Shown: positions 1 through 11,641 of the stretch, piece after piece
Numbering within the stretch: the stretch's first letter is position 1
Layout: every line of letters begins with the position of its first letter
Assembly (NCBI GenBank): GCA_026168455.1
Contig: CM047426.1
Location: 27,277,058-27,341,057 of the forward strand
DNA from: Theocolax elegans
Taxonomy: Eukaryota > Arthropoda > Insecta > Hymenoptera > Cerocephalidae
Direction of reading: 5' to 3'
DNA length: 64,000 nucleotides
Made by a program: the position numbers and the translations under genes
Notes under the pieces: generated by a model
Seen by the model: only the letters and a program-made list of their open reading frames with translations
Told to the model about the DNA's origin: nothing
Database searches by the model: none

Positions 1-300
1 CTTGCAGAATCTTATAATTCGATACATTTCCTTATCTAAATGAAAAATTGTAATGTACTAAAAATTGTAACTGTTTACCGACATTGCAGTTTTTACAAAC
101 TATTTTTCATTTAATTAAATGAATATGTCGAATTTTAAAATTCTGCGAGTTGACACACAATCTGTAAATCATGTAGAATGTATCTATGCACGCACAATTG
201 GAATAAAAGATAAACTGAAGATTTAATTTGAAAAATCAAATATGTCGGTAATACGGCATCCCCTTCTTTAAAATTATTTTCTTAGAATAAATAATTTAAC
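1..300. other. AT-rich intergenic DNA, nothing recognised
   Basis: No open frame, RNA gene or clear repeat arm was seen here. It ends where the palindromic MITE begins. Confidence 0.5.
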
Positions 301-683
301 GGGGTGCCATAGTCAATATTTATCCTCCCTACCTTATCGGCAATCGTGATTATTAGTAATAAATTTGTAAATAAAACAGTATGTAAAAAAATAAGAGAAG
401 AGGCGCCTTCGTTTATTGATAATTTAACTGTGTGCTGAATTTCAGATTGAAATTATATTGCGTTTTTGAGAAAAGTCTTACCAAAAATGTAAACCTAACC
501 TCAACGAGGTGAAAAGATTTGATATTTTTGGTAAGACTTTTCTCGAAAACGCAATAATATTTTAATCTAAAATTTAGCACACAGTTAGATTGTCAATAAA
601 CGAAGGCGCCTCTTCTCTTATTTTTTCACATACTGTTCTACTTTGTTATTAATTAATCATCAAAAATTGAGTATGGAACCCCC
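301..683. mobile_element. Palindromic MITE (foldback element)
   Basis: The ends are imperfect inverted repeats: GGGGTGCCATAGTCAAT at 301-317 and its near reverse complement at about 667-683. The inner arms at 374-503 and 525-637 are long and almost perfect: AAGAGAAGAGGCGCCTTCG on the left is matched by the inverted copy around 600-618, and both arms carry the inverted GGTAAGACTTTTCTC motif. There is no coding capacity. The structure fits a non-autonomous DNA transposon; the superfamily is not assigned because no convincing target-site duplication was seen. Confidence 0.75.
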
Positions 684-904
684 TGTCATAAACGAGTAGT
701 TGATTAATTGGAATTAGTAAGTATATATAAAAAATTATATAATCTTTTTAATAAATTTTGACATTTATTGCAGTGTAAATTACCCAAAGAAGTTGCTAAA
801 TTTCTTTTAAAAAAACAGAATATAAAAATAATATTTTTTAATTAAATGTAATATGTAGCATTCAAGGATGTGATATTATGATGATAGAATTGGATTAGGA
901 TATA
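684..904. other. AT-rich DNA between the MITE and the Hsp70 array
   Basis: Very AT-rich sequence with no supported feature. The match to the other Hsp70 units starts at about 905. Confidence 0.4.
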
Positions 905-1179
905 TAATTATTAAATAAAGAAAGAAAAGTTTAAATAAATAATAAATTTTTATAAAATTAGAATTATTTTCAAAATAAAATTATTTTCCTTATTAAACAA
1001 TATAAAAGATAGTAAATTAGAGCAACACTGGTATTTAAAAAATAAATTCTATTTTAAATTTTACATTGGTATGATGTGGATAGAGGAAATATTGAATCAG
1101 GAATTATAATAAAACAGTTCATTTGGTGTAAAAAATAAATATCATTTTATTTACTAACTATTATAAATTACAAATTTCA

Positions 1180-1185
1180 TTTATT
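1180..1185 (-). terminator. Polyadenylation signal of Hsp70 copy A
   Basis: AATAAA on the minus strand (TTTATT on plus) lies about 107 bp beyond the stop codon. Equivalent hexamers occur at 12,373-12,378 (copy B) and 23,467-23,472 (copy C). Other AATAAA-like hexamers lie nearby, so the used site is uncertain. Confidence 0.45.
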
Positions 1186-1291
1186 TTAAACTTAACATAA
1201 TATCAGTCTTGCAAAAATAAATAAAAAATACTGACTATCATCACTAGATAGATAAATAACTCAAAGTAACATCACAATATTGTCATTTAAT

Positions 1292-3498
1292 TTAATCCAC
1301 TTCCTCAACTGTTGGTCCAGAGTTATTGGGAGCACCCTGCCTGAATTGGCTACCACAGTTTTGTGGACCTCCTGCACCACCAGTGTGAAGCTTTGTCATG
1401 ATAGGTGCACACGTCTTCTGTATTTCCTCTAATTTATGTTTGTATTCTTCCTTTTCAGCCAAGGTGTTGTTATCAAGCCAACGAATAGTATCCTCGCATA
1501 AGTTTAGAACACTATCTTTGTCAGATTGCGTAAGCTTGTCACCGCTGTCTTGGATGGCCTGTTTAATCGAAAAGACGTAGCTCTCTATCTGGTTCCGCGC
1601 AGAAATTCTTTCACGTTGTTCTTGATCTTGTTCACGGTACTTTTCAGCGTCAGCTAGCATCCTATCGATTTCCTCACGGGACAAGCGTCCTTTATCATTC
1701 GTAATGCGAATGTTGTTGCTGCGGCCGCTTGCCGTGTCTTTCGCAGTGACGTGGAGAATACCATTGGCATCCATATCGAAGGTGACGTCGATTTTAGGTA
1801 CACCACGCGGTGCAGGTGCAATTCCGCTTAATTCAAAACGACCAAGCAAGTTGTTATCCTTGGTCATGGTGCGTTCACCCTCGTATATTTGAATCGTCAC
1901 AGCGGGTTGATTGTCAGCATAGGTTGTAAACGTTTGACTCTGCTTGCAAGGAATGCGGGCATTGCGCTCGATTATGTTGGTCATGACACCACCAGCAGTT
2001 TCAATGCCAAGAGACAGCGGCGCTACATCTACCAGCAGCACATCTTGAAGAGTCGAGCTCTTTTCACCTTCACCGGTAAGGATGGCTGCTTGCACTGCTG
2101 CCCCGTAGGCGACAGCCTCATCAGGATTGATGGACAGATTTAACTGCTTGCCGCAGAAAAAGTTCTGAAGCATTGACTGGATTTTTGGAATGCGGGTTGA
2201 TCCACCAACAAGTACAACGTCGTGAATGGCTCGTTTATCCAATTTGGCGTCACATAAGGCTTTCTCCACCGGTTCCAGAGTAGATCTGAAGAGATCTGCA
2301 CAAAGTTCTTCGAATCGTGCTCTTGACACTTTGGTATAAAAGTCAATTCCTTCGTAAAGTGCATCTATCTCTATGGAAGCTTCTGTACTCGAAGACAGAG
2401 TACGTTTAGCTCTCTCCGCCGCAGTCCTCAATCGTCTCAAAGCTCTTGGATTTACTTTGATATTTTTCTTATATTTACGTTCAAATTCTTTGCACAGATG
2501 GTCCACGAGTCTAGAATCAAAATCTTCTCCTCCAAGGTGCGTATCACCAGCTGTTGCTTTGACTTCAAAGAGCGAACCTTCGTCGATGGTAAGTATAGAG
2601 ACATCAAAGGTTCCACCTCCAAGATCGAATATCAAAACATTCTTTTCACCCTTAAGATTTTTGTCCAGACCGTACGCAAGGGCTGCAGCTGTAGGTTCGT
2701 TGATGATTCGAAGAACATTGAGACCAGCTATTGCTCCAGCATCTTTAGTAGCTTGTCGTTGTGAATCATTGAAATAGGCAGGTACTGTGATTACTGCATC
2801 TTTAACTTTCTCTCCTAAATAAGCTTCTGCAGTTTCCTTCATTTTTGTCAGTACCATTGAACTGATCTCTTCTGGATTAAACCTCTTCTTTTCACCCCGG
2901 AACTCAATCTCAATCTTTGGTTTGCCTCCTTCACTCACAACCTTGAATGGCCAGTGTTTGATGTCATTTTGAATCTTTTGATCATCAAATCTGCAACAAA
3001 AAATGTAACATTCCAATTTAGTATTTAATGTTTCATAGTTTATGTAAAAATTGATGAAAATAGTTACTCGTAAAATGAAAATTAATTATTATCAAATTGG
3101 AATAAAGTTAAAAACGAGTGCAATCTATAATTGAACAATTTAGTTTATTTATTATCAATCAATAGTTTAATGAAAGATTTAAAGGCATGAACTAAATGTG
3201 TAAAAAAATATTAATTGTAAAATATTTGAGAATGGTTAAAAAAAAAGAGAATAAAATAGAAAAAATTAATAAATGTACCTTCTGCCAATGAGCCTCTTCG
3301 CGTCGAAGACAGTGTTGGAAGGGTTCATCGCCACTTGATTCTTAGCTGCGTCACCGATCAGTCGTTCGGTGTCCGTGAAAGCAACGTAGCTGGGTGTCGT
3401 TCTGTTGCCCTGGTCGTTGGCGATGATTCCACCTTTCCTTGCTGCCATACTCCAACACAGGAGTAAGTGGTACCCAAGTCAATACCAATAGCCGGCAT
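1292..3498 (-). CDS. Hsp70: Cytosolic heat shock protein 70, copy A (two exons, frameshift in exon 1)
   Basis: ATP-dependent cytosolic/nuclear chaperone that binds unfolded peptides with J-domain and nucleotide-exchange partners. Exon 1 is 3279-3498 and exon 2 is 1292-2990; the intron has a GT donor (AAG|GTACAT) and AG acceptor (GTTGCAG|ATTTG) and splits an Arg codon in phase 2. Exon 2 carries 565 residues, including the ATPase signatures [14 protein letters not shown] and [13 protein letters not shown], the substrate-binding domain, and a C-terminal PTVEEVD. The terminal EEVD marks a cytosolic Hsp70 that binds TPR co-chaperones. The expected length is about 639 residues, usual for the family. 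Exon 1 is 220 bp instead of the 221 bp in copies B and C: a base is missing at about 3427, where B reads GATTTCC and C reads GATCTCC. This puts the ATP-binding N-terminus out of frame. Because the missing base is at an inter-copy variant, a consensus error is at least as likely as a real mutation. Confidence 0.9.
2991..3278 (-). other. Hsp70 copy A intron
   Basis: A 288-bp AT-rich intron with consensus GT-AG ends. The same intron, nearly identical in sequence, is at 14,187-14,473 (copy B) and 25,281-25,567 (copy C). Confidence 0.85.
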
Positions 3499-3598
3499 GT
3501 TGAGTGTGTTGTTTGTTTTCGTTTCGTTTGGTTAGTCGCTTCGAAGTTAATCGTATGATTGCTTTGTATGTACTGAACGTCTGCTCGCGCGCCACCAA

Positions 3599-3752
3599 TA
3601 TTTATACTCGCAGCCACCTTTCCAGGCGCTGCTCGAATATTCTCCACTGCTTCTCCCCGATTGGTCTAGAACTTACACACATATATATATATTCTAAAGC
3701 TGTGTGGAAGTTTCTGGTACGCTCAACTTTCTAGAATATAGCATGAATCTTC
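3599..3752 (-). promoter_or_regulatory. Hsp70 copy A core promoter with heat shock elements
   Basis: A minus-strand TATAAATA box at 3599-3606 lies about 100 bp upstream of the ATG, placing the start of transcription near 3570. Upstream are four inverted heat-shock pentamer pairs of the GAAnnTTC or TTCnnGAA type: GAATATTC 3635-3642, GAAGTTTC 3707-3714, TTCTAGAA 3729-3736 and GAATCTTC 3745-3752. A reverse CCAAT (ATTGG) sits at about 3660. This arrangement is that of an HSF-controlled, heat-inducible gene. Confidence 0.8.
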
Positions 3753-3894
3753 GCTTCAACCTGTGTTATTTTTTAATAATACTTTTTAAAACACATGCCT
3801 TTATTACATATCGTTCAACTATGCTAAAATATTTGTGAAATAATGCCGAATAAATTGGGCTTTGCCGTAAAACACTAAAAGTGCGCGTGTATAG

Positions 3895-4190
3895 AATCGA
3901 AAGAAAAGTTCTAGACCAATCACGGAGGTTCTATATATGCGCATATCTGCCTATAGTATATATATATGTATACACTATTTGTCCAGTCGATGCTAGGGTA
4001 TTCTCTTCTAGAACCTCCGCACCCGCGGTTCATCTAGAGCTTTCCAGAACTTGGAGGTTAGACTGGATGTGGTGTATATATAGGCATATCGGCATGTGTA
4101 TGTCCATTGTCCAGTCGTTGCTAGAGTATTCTCCTCTAGAAACTCCGTGATTGGTCTAGAACTTTTCAGAATCACGAAGATTCTATATCC
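3895..4190. promoter_or_regulatory. Distal palindromic heat-shock-element cluster of copy A
   Basis: Several further TTCTAGAA, TTCCAGAA and GAAGATTC motifs and two CCAAT boxes lie here. The left part (GTTCTAGACCAATCACGGAG at about 3908-3927) is the reverse complement of the right part (CTCCGTGATTGGTCTAGAAC at about 4143-4162), so the cluster is a large inverted repeat. The same cluster is at about 15,091-15,386 in unit 2; unit 3 has only part of it. Confidence 0.65.
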
Positions 4191-4209
4191 GTGTATACAC
4201 ACACATACA

Positions 4210-6200
4210 TATAAATATATAGATTAGTCTGTAATATTGGTCTGAGATCAACTTGTGTGTATTTTCTAATAACACCCATAATTAATAAATAACAATTATT
4301 AACTTTTGCCCGTTAATGTGCAAAATAAAAATTGTTATTTAATGACATGCAAATTGATCAAATTTTGAATTTTAGTAAATTTTATAAATTTTGTAGAAAA
4401 TTTGTTCCATATAGCTGTACACGAAGACTTGATTTTTTTTTTAAATAACAAATGCATTCAAACACACTTTTTTAACAAATTTTAAACAATTTCTTTCTAA
4501 TAATGTGTAGCAAGTTTATTAAAGTTATTAAGTTTATTACTTTATTAAAGTTTGGTGTTAAGAATGGATAACTTAAGATTTAATGTATTATATAAAATTT
4601 TAATTAATATATATAATCATGTTAACACGTCATCACGTTTTATATACTTTTCTTTACATTATACAAAGGTAACAATTCTGAAGACATCATGAGTTTTGAA
4701 ATTAAATAAATTTCCTGATTTGATTCATCATAAATTAATAAATCTACATTTATTTATTAAAATCCACAAACCTGCTTGTTAGTTATGTTTAATAATATTT
4801 TGAATGTTTTAAGTAGTTAAATAATACACTATAAGTCTTATACATGTATAATTTGTACGTTGTACCAATGATTTTTAAATAATGTTTTTTTATTATTGAG
4901 CGTCTTTTTTTTAAATAAATTTATATTATTTATGAGTAAATATTATTTTTAAGTAAATCGTTAAAATTTTGTATTAAAAATAAATAATTAACGACATAAT
5001 TTTATTGAAATTTCGAATTATGTTTTTAGATTTAACGGAAAATTAATTAATTTCTTACAAAAATTAGCTATATAACAGATTTAAATCCACACGTACATAA
5101 TTATGAATAAAACTTGAAATTTTTGTATTTAAAAGAACACATACTTTTAATCAATTACCTGTTTTGTTTTCTACTATATATAACTGTATCTTCTAAAATC
5201 AACATTTAGAAAGAAACTGTAAGAACCAATAAAAATTTGTCTATACTCTACGTATAAATCCTAATATAAAACGCGGTCAACTAAATAATGAAACACCTTT
5301 TTACAATAAGATATGTCATATTTACATTTTTTGAATGGTGTTATGGTGTCTATAATTAATTAATCTTTAGACTACCGGGATTTTAGAAATGAAATCGCCC
5401 TTTAAAAGTGTCTGAATTGATGTCTTGTATTATGTATATGAACTATATGCAAAGTATCATATCACAGGCATGGCCGATATTACGGCTTTAATACTCTAAA
5501 AATGCTTAAGTGTAGAAATTAACTCCAGAATATATAAATTGACAACTATTTTTTAAAAAAGCATAAAATATAAAATATACATAAAATAAGGTTAAAATAT
5601 AATTACTAAAATATGAAAAGCCTAAATTGCACTGTAAGAACAGTGCAAAATGTAAAAATTACACTTTCGGAAAGTGCGAAATTTCAAGCATTAATTTTAA
5701 AAGTGTGTAATAATGAATTTTAAACTTTATGAACATTACAAAAAACTATTTTCATTAAAAATTTAAATATGCTGCGGATTTTATATTTTAATAAATTAAC
5801 GCTAATGCGTCTTAAATTGTATTAGTAGGTTATTTCAATGGATTTATTTCATGTTATAATTAAAAAAGATATCACCTGATTTTTATAATGCAAACATTTC
5901 GAAAAATAATTTTGAAAGTTTACATTACATAAATATAAAAATATTCATTCATGTTTTTAATATTTTTATTGAAAATAATTAAATATAGTAAAAATGCTTA
6001 AAGGATAAAAAAGCATAAAATCAAATCAGTTATTAAGTTTTTTAATTCTTAAAATTTGTATAAAAAATTTGTAAAAAATTTAAGGTTATTCTATAATAGC
6101 GGCTGAATTATATAAAAATTACGGAACACCAAGTGGTACTTGACAAAAAAACCGTTGTCCATTAATTGGCACGTTCCTCCCTCAAATTAACATGTACATC
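4210..6200. other. AT-rich spacer, unit 1
   Basis: Long AT-rich sequence with no supported gene. Two short hairpins sit side by side near 5,630-5,690 (GCACTGTAAGAACAGTGC, then CACTTTCGGAAAGTG); their role is unknown. The matching stretch in unit 2 is about 15,410-17,398. Confidence 0.4.
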
Positions 6201-6359
6201 CTATAGTCCAATCGAATTAGTTTAAAAACGGGTCGTTTCATGAAAAAATTATACTGTCAACAAAAAAAATACGTTGATATATTATGAAATAATACGAGAA
6301 GGTAGAAACCCTTATAAATAACAATGCTAAAACATCACATTTGGCATAGATAAAAAGTA

Positions 6360-6690
6360 CACAAAATTTCAAATCGATATTTTTTTTAGTTTTTTAAAAA
6401 AATCAATTTTTTGAAAAAAGGTGCTCAATTCAGATCTAAAAAATAAGACTTCGGAATATTCTGGAGAAGCCAGCCAAGAACAGTACATTTATCAAGATCC
6501 ATATTTTAATGTTTGATAGTTATCTTAACTTTAATTTAATTTTTAATTGTTTTAAAAGCAGTTTAAACTAATTGAACGATTTTTTTATCAGTTTTTGTTA
6601 ATAATTAGGTATTATATTTAATATTAAGATGATCTAATATAAATATTTGGCTTACTCGTATTTTTCTACGTTTTTTTAAATAAAATTTAT
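6360..6690. repeat. Dispersed repeat segment, also at 33.45-33.75 kb and 34.27-34.5 kb
   Basis: The segment around GAAGCCAGCCAAGAACAGTA and the following ~200 bp is found again, diverged, at about 33,450-33,750 and in its tandem copy from 34,271, and in unit 2 at about 17,560-17,890. There is no coding capacity. It is probably part of a transposable element family. Confidence 0.65.
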
Positions 6691-6827
6691 TGTTGTAGCT
6701 TAATTAGAACCTGAGGTAATTTTTTTTCTTTTTTAATCTATTACTCGGATTGATTACAAAATTAAGAAATGTAATACCCGTCACTAGACAGATAAGAGCT
6801 TGAAATATATTTTACAATAATAATTGC

Positions 6828-7420
6828 GGATCTTTTTCGTTTTATCCCACCCAAAAAAATCATGTTTTTTTAACCCAATCGATTATAAAATGCATAAAAT
6901 AAGTTTCTAATTACTTTTTTTAGTGGAGAAATGTGTTTCCGATCAATTTTTAATAAAAAATAATTTTTATTCCACGATTTATTTCACGATTTCTATTACG
7001 CTATTTCTATTCTATTCTCGCTTCTATTTCTATTATACACAAAAATCCAATAACCCAAATATCCAATAACCCAAATACCCATATACCCCTCATAGGTTAC
7101 AAACACACTTTGACCTTGTAATATTAATGAAGGGTTAATATTATAATCTCATTCAAGGTGCAGGAGGCCTCCGACCTCCGACTTCGAAATACGTTATAAC
7201 ATTAACCCTTCGTTAATATTAAAACGTCGATTAAATTTTCTATTGAGTTATTGGGTTATTACTTTAGTTACAACTATAATACTATTATAGGGTTATTGGT
7301 TAAATGTCGGAAACACATTTCTCCATCAAAATTTGTATTTTTATTTATATATTTGGTCATTTTTTCCGGATTTATCAAAGAAACCCCAATATTTTTGGGT
7401 GGGATAAAACGAAAAAGATC
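6828..7420. mobile_element. Nested 593-bp foldback MITE (unit 1)
   Basis: GGATCTTTTTCGTTTTATCC at 6828-6847 is inverted at about 7401-7420. Inside are further inverted pairs: GTGTTTCCGA against TCGGAAACAC, and AATATTAATGAAGGGTTAAT against the copy near 7,205. It lies inside the larger 6201-8573 element, so it is the younger insertion. Confidence 0.75.
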
Positions 7421-7547
7421 CATAATTGCCGTGATATAATTGCTAATTTAAAAATCTAAGCGAGATGAAGTAAACAAAATTTTTGGCGCGTGTTTTGCGT
7501 ATATTGAAAACGTTGCTTGCCGTGGCAGTTAGCGGCATATGAGAAAG

Positions 7548-7561
7548 GGAGGGGGGGGGGG
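7548..7561. repeat. Poly-G run
   Basis: A run of more than ten G, broken once by A at its start, in otherwise AT-rich DNA. The same run occurs in unit 2 at about 18,747-18,760. Confidence 0.8.
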
Positions 7562-8573
7562 CACGGAGCATGCGCACTCACTCGGAATTTAAAATTACGC
7601 GGCGAGAATCTACTATCGCAGACATCATTTTTACACTTTAATTGCAACTTTTTAATATTATTGAATGATTGTTATACATAAAAAAAGTTTTATTAAAAAG
7701 ACCATGTATTTTAAACAACAATTTTAATGTCAGAATGCTAAAATTACCATCATTTTCACTTTTAACATAAAATAAAGGGGGAAATATTAACAAACGAACA
7801 ACTTATAGCAACAGCAGTTTTTATTTCAGTTTTTATATATTATTTTCAATTAATATCAAGAATTAAAAAAGCTTAAAAATAGTTAAAACCAGGAACAATA
7901 AGTAATTGAAACGAGACACTGAAATTGATTAGTTTAGCTTTATTATATGATAGCGGAAAACTAAACAAATTTGTAGTTATTATTTTATATTTCTATTTAG
8001 TTATGATATAAAAAATGGTATTCGACAAGTGAATAAATTATGGTTTGACAAAATAAAACGAAAGTTTAAAGAATATGAAGAATCTTGAATTTTCGCAGAA
8101 AGTTAGAAATTGACGACTATATTATTGTTTGAAGATGCGTAAAAATGAGAAAAAGACAATTAAAAAAATTCTAGATGCTTCAATTTTGATATTAGAGAAA
8201 TTTTGAAATAAACATTAACGACTAAAAATTGCCTAAATTTTTTGAAAAAAAAATTGTCCGATGCGAAAATATAACTTTTTATTTTTTGTTTGAACAATTG
8301 CGGTTTAAACAAAAAGTACCATTATTTTACAAAATGTACCGACGGATTTGGATTCTACGGCCCAAAATCTGTTGGATTTCATGGTTTTTATCCGGGGACA
8401 TGTAATTACTAACGGGGACATAGCCAGCTCCCGGTCTAAATGGGAAGTATACACAAATTTTGTTTGGAAAATAGTTGGGCTAATTCGTATTATTTCATAC
8501 TATATCAACGTATTTTTTTTGTTGATAATATAATTTTTTCATGAAAAAAGTCTAATTTGACTGGACTACTATA

Positions 8574-9689
8574 TGTAATATATTACTCCAATATATAGTG
8601 TTTTTTAATTATTTAGAACAAAATGTTATAGCATTTCTAAATATATTATTATTTTCTGATTGAAACTTATACAGCTAATTATAGCTAGCTAAAAAAATTA
8701 ATGTATTTGTGTAACTAAAAAAAGTACACATCTATATGATAAAGGTAATGAAAAAATTATTACAATAGAAAAATAAAGATCATTTCGTCAATTCTCAATT
8801 AATGTTATTCATAATCTTCTATTTCAAATATTTCAAGAATTTTTCTTCATTATAAGAAAATTGTGTATAATCAAATAGACTTTTTCATCAACTAGCATAG
8901 AAAATTTTAGATAGCATCAATTAAAATTGTAAAAAAATTACCTTTATTTGCTTTTCTTTAAATTAATTACAAAAAAAACCATTTTCTTCCAAAAATGTCA
9001 TAAAGTTATTATATTGAACATATATAATTATCAACAACTATTTATAATTCATTATTTGTATGCATTTACAAAATGCATAATTATTTTTTAATTTATTACA
9101 TTTTTACTGAAATCACTTTTTCAAATCAAGCCTACTTGCATATAGCTGCAAAACAAATTTTAAGGCATAAAATTTATAAATTTTACAAAATATCAAGATT
9201 TGATCAATTTGATGATGAAAAAGATAATAATTGCTATTAGTACCGGGTATTAAACATCTTATTTACTTGAACATTACAAAGTTTTGAATTTTTTTCTGAA
9301 TGAATACGTACAATATATTCGATAAATAGTGTAGACTTGGAGAGGAATATATCTATCCAATAAGTTAATTGACACTGCACAAAAATATAAAAATGCCCAA
9401 TTCTAGCTTATATGTTTACACTTGCAATATAAAGAAAAAGAGCCAAAAATAGTCCTCGACGTTGCCGTGAGGTAACATCAAAACAATCAAATTTGCCTCG
9501 CTCTTACGGTATTATATACCGTCGATAGAACTACCTATAAAGTTAAAAAAAACTTTCACAAAGATACAAGACATAAAATTACTTAAAGTAATTAAATAAA
9601 TAATTTAAATATATATCTGTGGCTTATTGCGATAATCAGTTAAGTATATTTTTCATAATTATCGAGATATTAACGTTCGAAAGTTCGAA
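8574..9689. other. AT-rich spacer
   Basis: No gene supported. A more GC-rich island at about 9,449-9,530 can fold (ACGGTATTATATACCGT is a perfect small hairpin, enclosed by CTCGACG and CGTCGA). It is repeated in unit 2 at about 20,609-20,690. Confidence 0.35.
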
Positions 9690-10640
9690 GTTAAACCGCG
9701 ACAATTAGAGCGATCGAGTCGTGCTGCGATATTGAACAATATAAATATAGATTTACTAAACTTAGATTTTGTAGTGCATATAAGGCCATGTGCTGTTGCT
9801 TATTACGCCGGTAATGAAAAACAGCTAAGTTGCTGGTTATTCCGCCAACTTGGGCTTGACTGATTTAGTTTTTTTTTACTGCCGATTGCGTCTTCGTTTT
9901 ACCGAGTAAATTATTACTTACCAAACAAAAAATCCAAGTTATATAAATTTAAATCGGCCGGGAATACTTAGTTACACCATTACGATTGTAAATTGTGATG
10001 CCAGCGCAAATTTATTGCGAAAGCGAGAGATGTTAAAGTGGGTATGGTACACCGAAGTTTTTTTTATTATAAAAAATTTATAGAAATAGATGCACATCCT
10101 TTTAAGTTCAATGTGCACAAGAAAGGAAAGCTTACTTTACAAAATCATTTAAAAAATGTTACAGTCGACTCCTTTTGCGAGAAACGAGGAAAAAAGATTT
10201 GAAAGACATTTTACATCTACTAGATTATTCCAATGCGAGACAATGAATGAAGGAGATCAACTATACGTGCAATAAAATGAACCTTCAGCTGGTAGCCAAC
10301 TGCTACTAGACTCAAGGAGCACAATACCTAATAATGTATACGATTTAGTCTAGATGTTAACTTTGTTAATCTTTTACTCTATAATGTTTACCATAATGTT
10401 GATTACATATATAAATTTACAGATTATATAATGCGCAAAAGTATAATCAGGCGCATACCGCCGTTGTTACTTATTTAAATTGTTACTTATTTAAATTCGT
10501 AGTCTAAATAGTTTTAAGCTAGAATTAAGTTGTATGTACCGGACCCACCAACAGATAAATATGTTTACCTCTGCGGAAATTGCGTGGAATGTTTGTAACT
10601 TCTATGTAATTACATTTTTTTCTGGTAAATAAAATAAATA
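9690..10640 (+). other. Possible gene or transposon relic in the spacer
   Basis: This stretch has higher GC than its surroundings and short coding-like pieces on the plus strand, for example one reading MVHRSFFYYKKFIEIDAHPF and onward for about 52 codons to a stop near 10,201. It ends in an AATAAA-rich tail near 10,625-10,640 like a 3' end. In unit 2 (about 20,850-21,805) a poly-T run is one base longer and breaks that frame upstream. I do not recognise the protein. It could be an eroded gene or part of a mobile element. Confidence 0.25.
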
Positions 10641-11069
10641 AAATAGTGTGATAAATTAAATAATAATGACAATATGTTAGGATTGTAGCAATTTATCCTG
10701 CGGTATTGAGGATATAGAACTACATATGAAATGTAAAGAAAAAGATGAAAATGAAATTAACGTTCCTTCAAATCATTACTTTGAGTTACTTTTGTTTAAA
10801 TATTTCAAATTTGTGATAGTTTTTTTACATTGTCATACCTCTTAAAGTGTGAAAAATGAACTATAAATTATTTAATTGATAAAACTGTAATATTAATAAT
10901 TATTGTAAAGAAAAGTTTAATAATAAAGGGTTGATTAAAAAAAATTTGACGTATTTAAACCTCAGTACTTTCAATTAAATTCTTTTATTATTAGTAAGTT
11001 AACTGGTTATGGAGCTAACTAATTTATCACGCGTGGACACATGGTTAAAGATTTTCAACTTAATGAACT

Positions 11070-11641
11070 AAAACTTTTGTGGCACATTTGTAATAAAATA
11101 TAAACATTTTTTGGAAATTTTTAACAAGATAAATCATTTTAACGAAAGTTATGCAGAAAAATGTATCAAAATTAGTGTTTGGTACTAAATGCTCCTTGCG
11201 GGATATCAATCTTTCGATGTATTTGAAATTTTTTGTGATCATTCTTGCAAAGTAATTATTTAAACTTTACTCACGCAATTTTTTATGTCAAATTTTTTTT
11301 TATTAAAAAACTATATTATTAAAACATTAATTTTTCTACGCAAAAATAACAATGTTTCATATATTTTATGTTTTAATAAATTATTTTTTATCTAATAAAG
11401 AAAAAATGTTCAGATTACAAGCAGGCCTGTGTAAAGTGTAAACAATTTCATAAACGAATAATCAAAAAAAAATTTCAAATACATCCAAAAATTATTGTCT
11501 CGCAAGGAGCATTTGGCGAGGCATGTGGCACCAAACACTAAATTTGATACATTTTTCTGCATAATTTTAGTTTAAGCATTATATCTTGTTAAAAATGTCC
11601 AGAAAAGTTTATAATTTTATTAAAAATGTGCCACAAAAGCT
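11070..11641. mobile_element. Foldback MITE with ~180-bp arms (unit 1)
   Basis: CTTTTGTGGCACATTTGTAA near 11,073 is inverted at the right end (AATGTGCCACAAAAG, near 11,625-11,640). Deeper in the arms AGTGTTTGGTACTAAATGCT is mirrored by GGCACCAAACACTAAATTTG and its context at about 11,528. The loop is about 220 bp and non-coding. Confidence 0.75.

Larger units (their letters stand above)
6201..8573. mobile_element. 2.4-kb element with ~100-bp terminal inverted repeats (unit 1)
   Basis: The left arm, from CTATAGTCCAATCGAATTAG at 6201 to about 6301, is repeated in inverse at about 8468-8572 (CTAATTTGACTGGACTAC, and the shared core ATACGTTGATAT). No transposase is recognisable between the arms, so it would be non-autonomous or eroded. 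The interior contains a second foldback at 6828-7420 and a dispersed-repeat segment at about 6360-6690. Confidence 0.7.

Noticed and set aside
2373..2777. Plus-strand frames over the Hsp70 exons (134 and 88 codons and similar, in all three copies)
   Set aside because: They are antisense shadows of the conserved Hsp70 coding sequence and have no motif of their own.
3351..3647. Minus-strand frame beginning MENIRAAPGKVAAS over Hsp70 exon 1
   Set aside because: It runs through the TATA box and 5' UTR in another frame; the real start is the ATG at 3498 giving MPAIGIDLG.
9449..9530. Structured island as a candidate snRNA or miRNA
   Set aside because: It has small hairpins but matches none of the spliceosomal RNAs I compared by memory (U1, U4, U5, U6), and the arms are too short for a usual pre-miRNA.
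10683..10850. Zinc-finger-like frame (CSNLSCGIEDIELHMKCK)
   Set aside because: Cys/His spacing does not fit a known finger, there is no clear start, and the copy in unit 2 has a 1-bp frame change.
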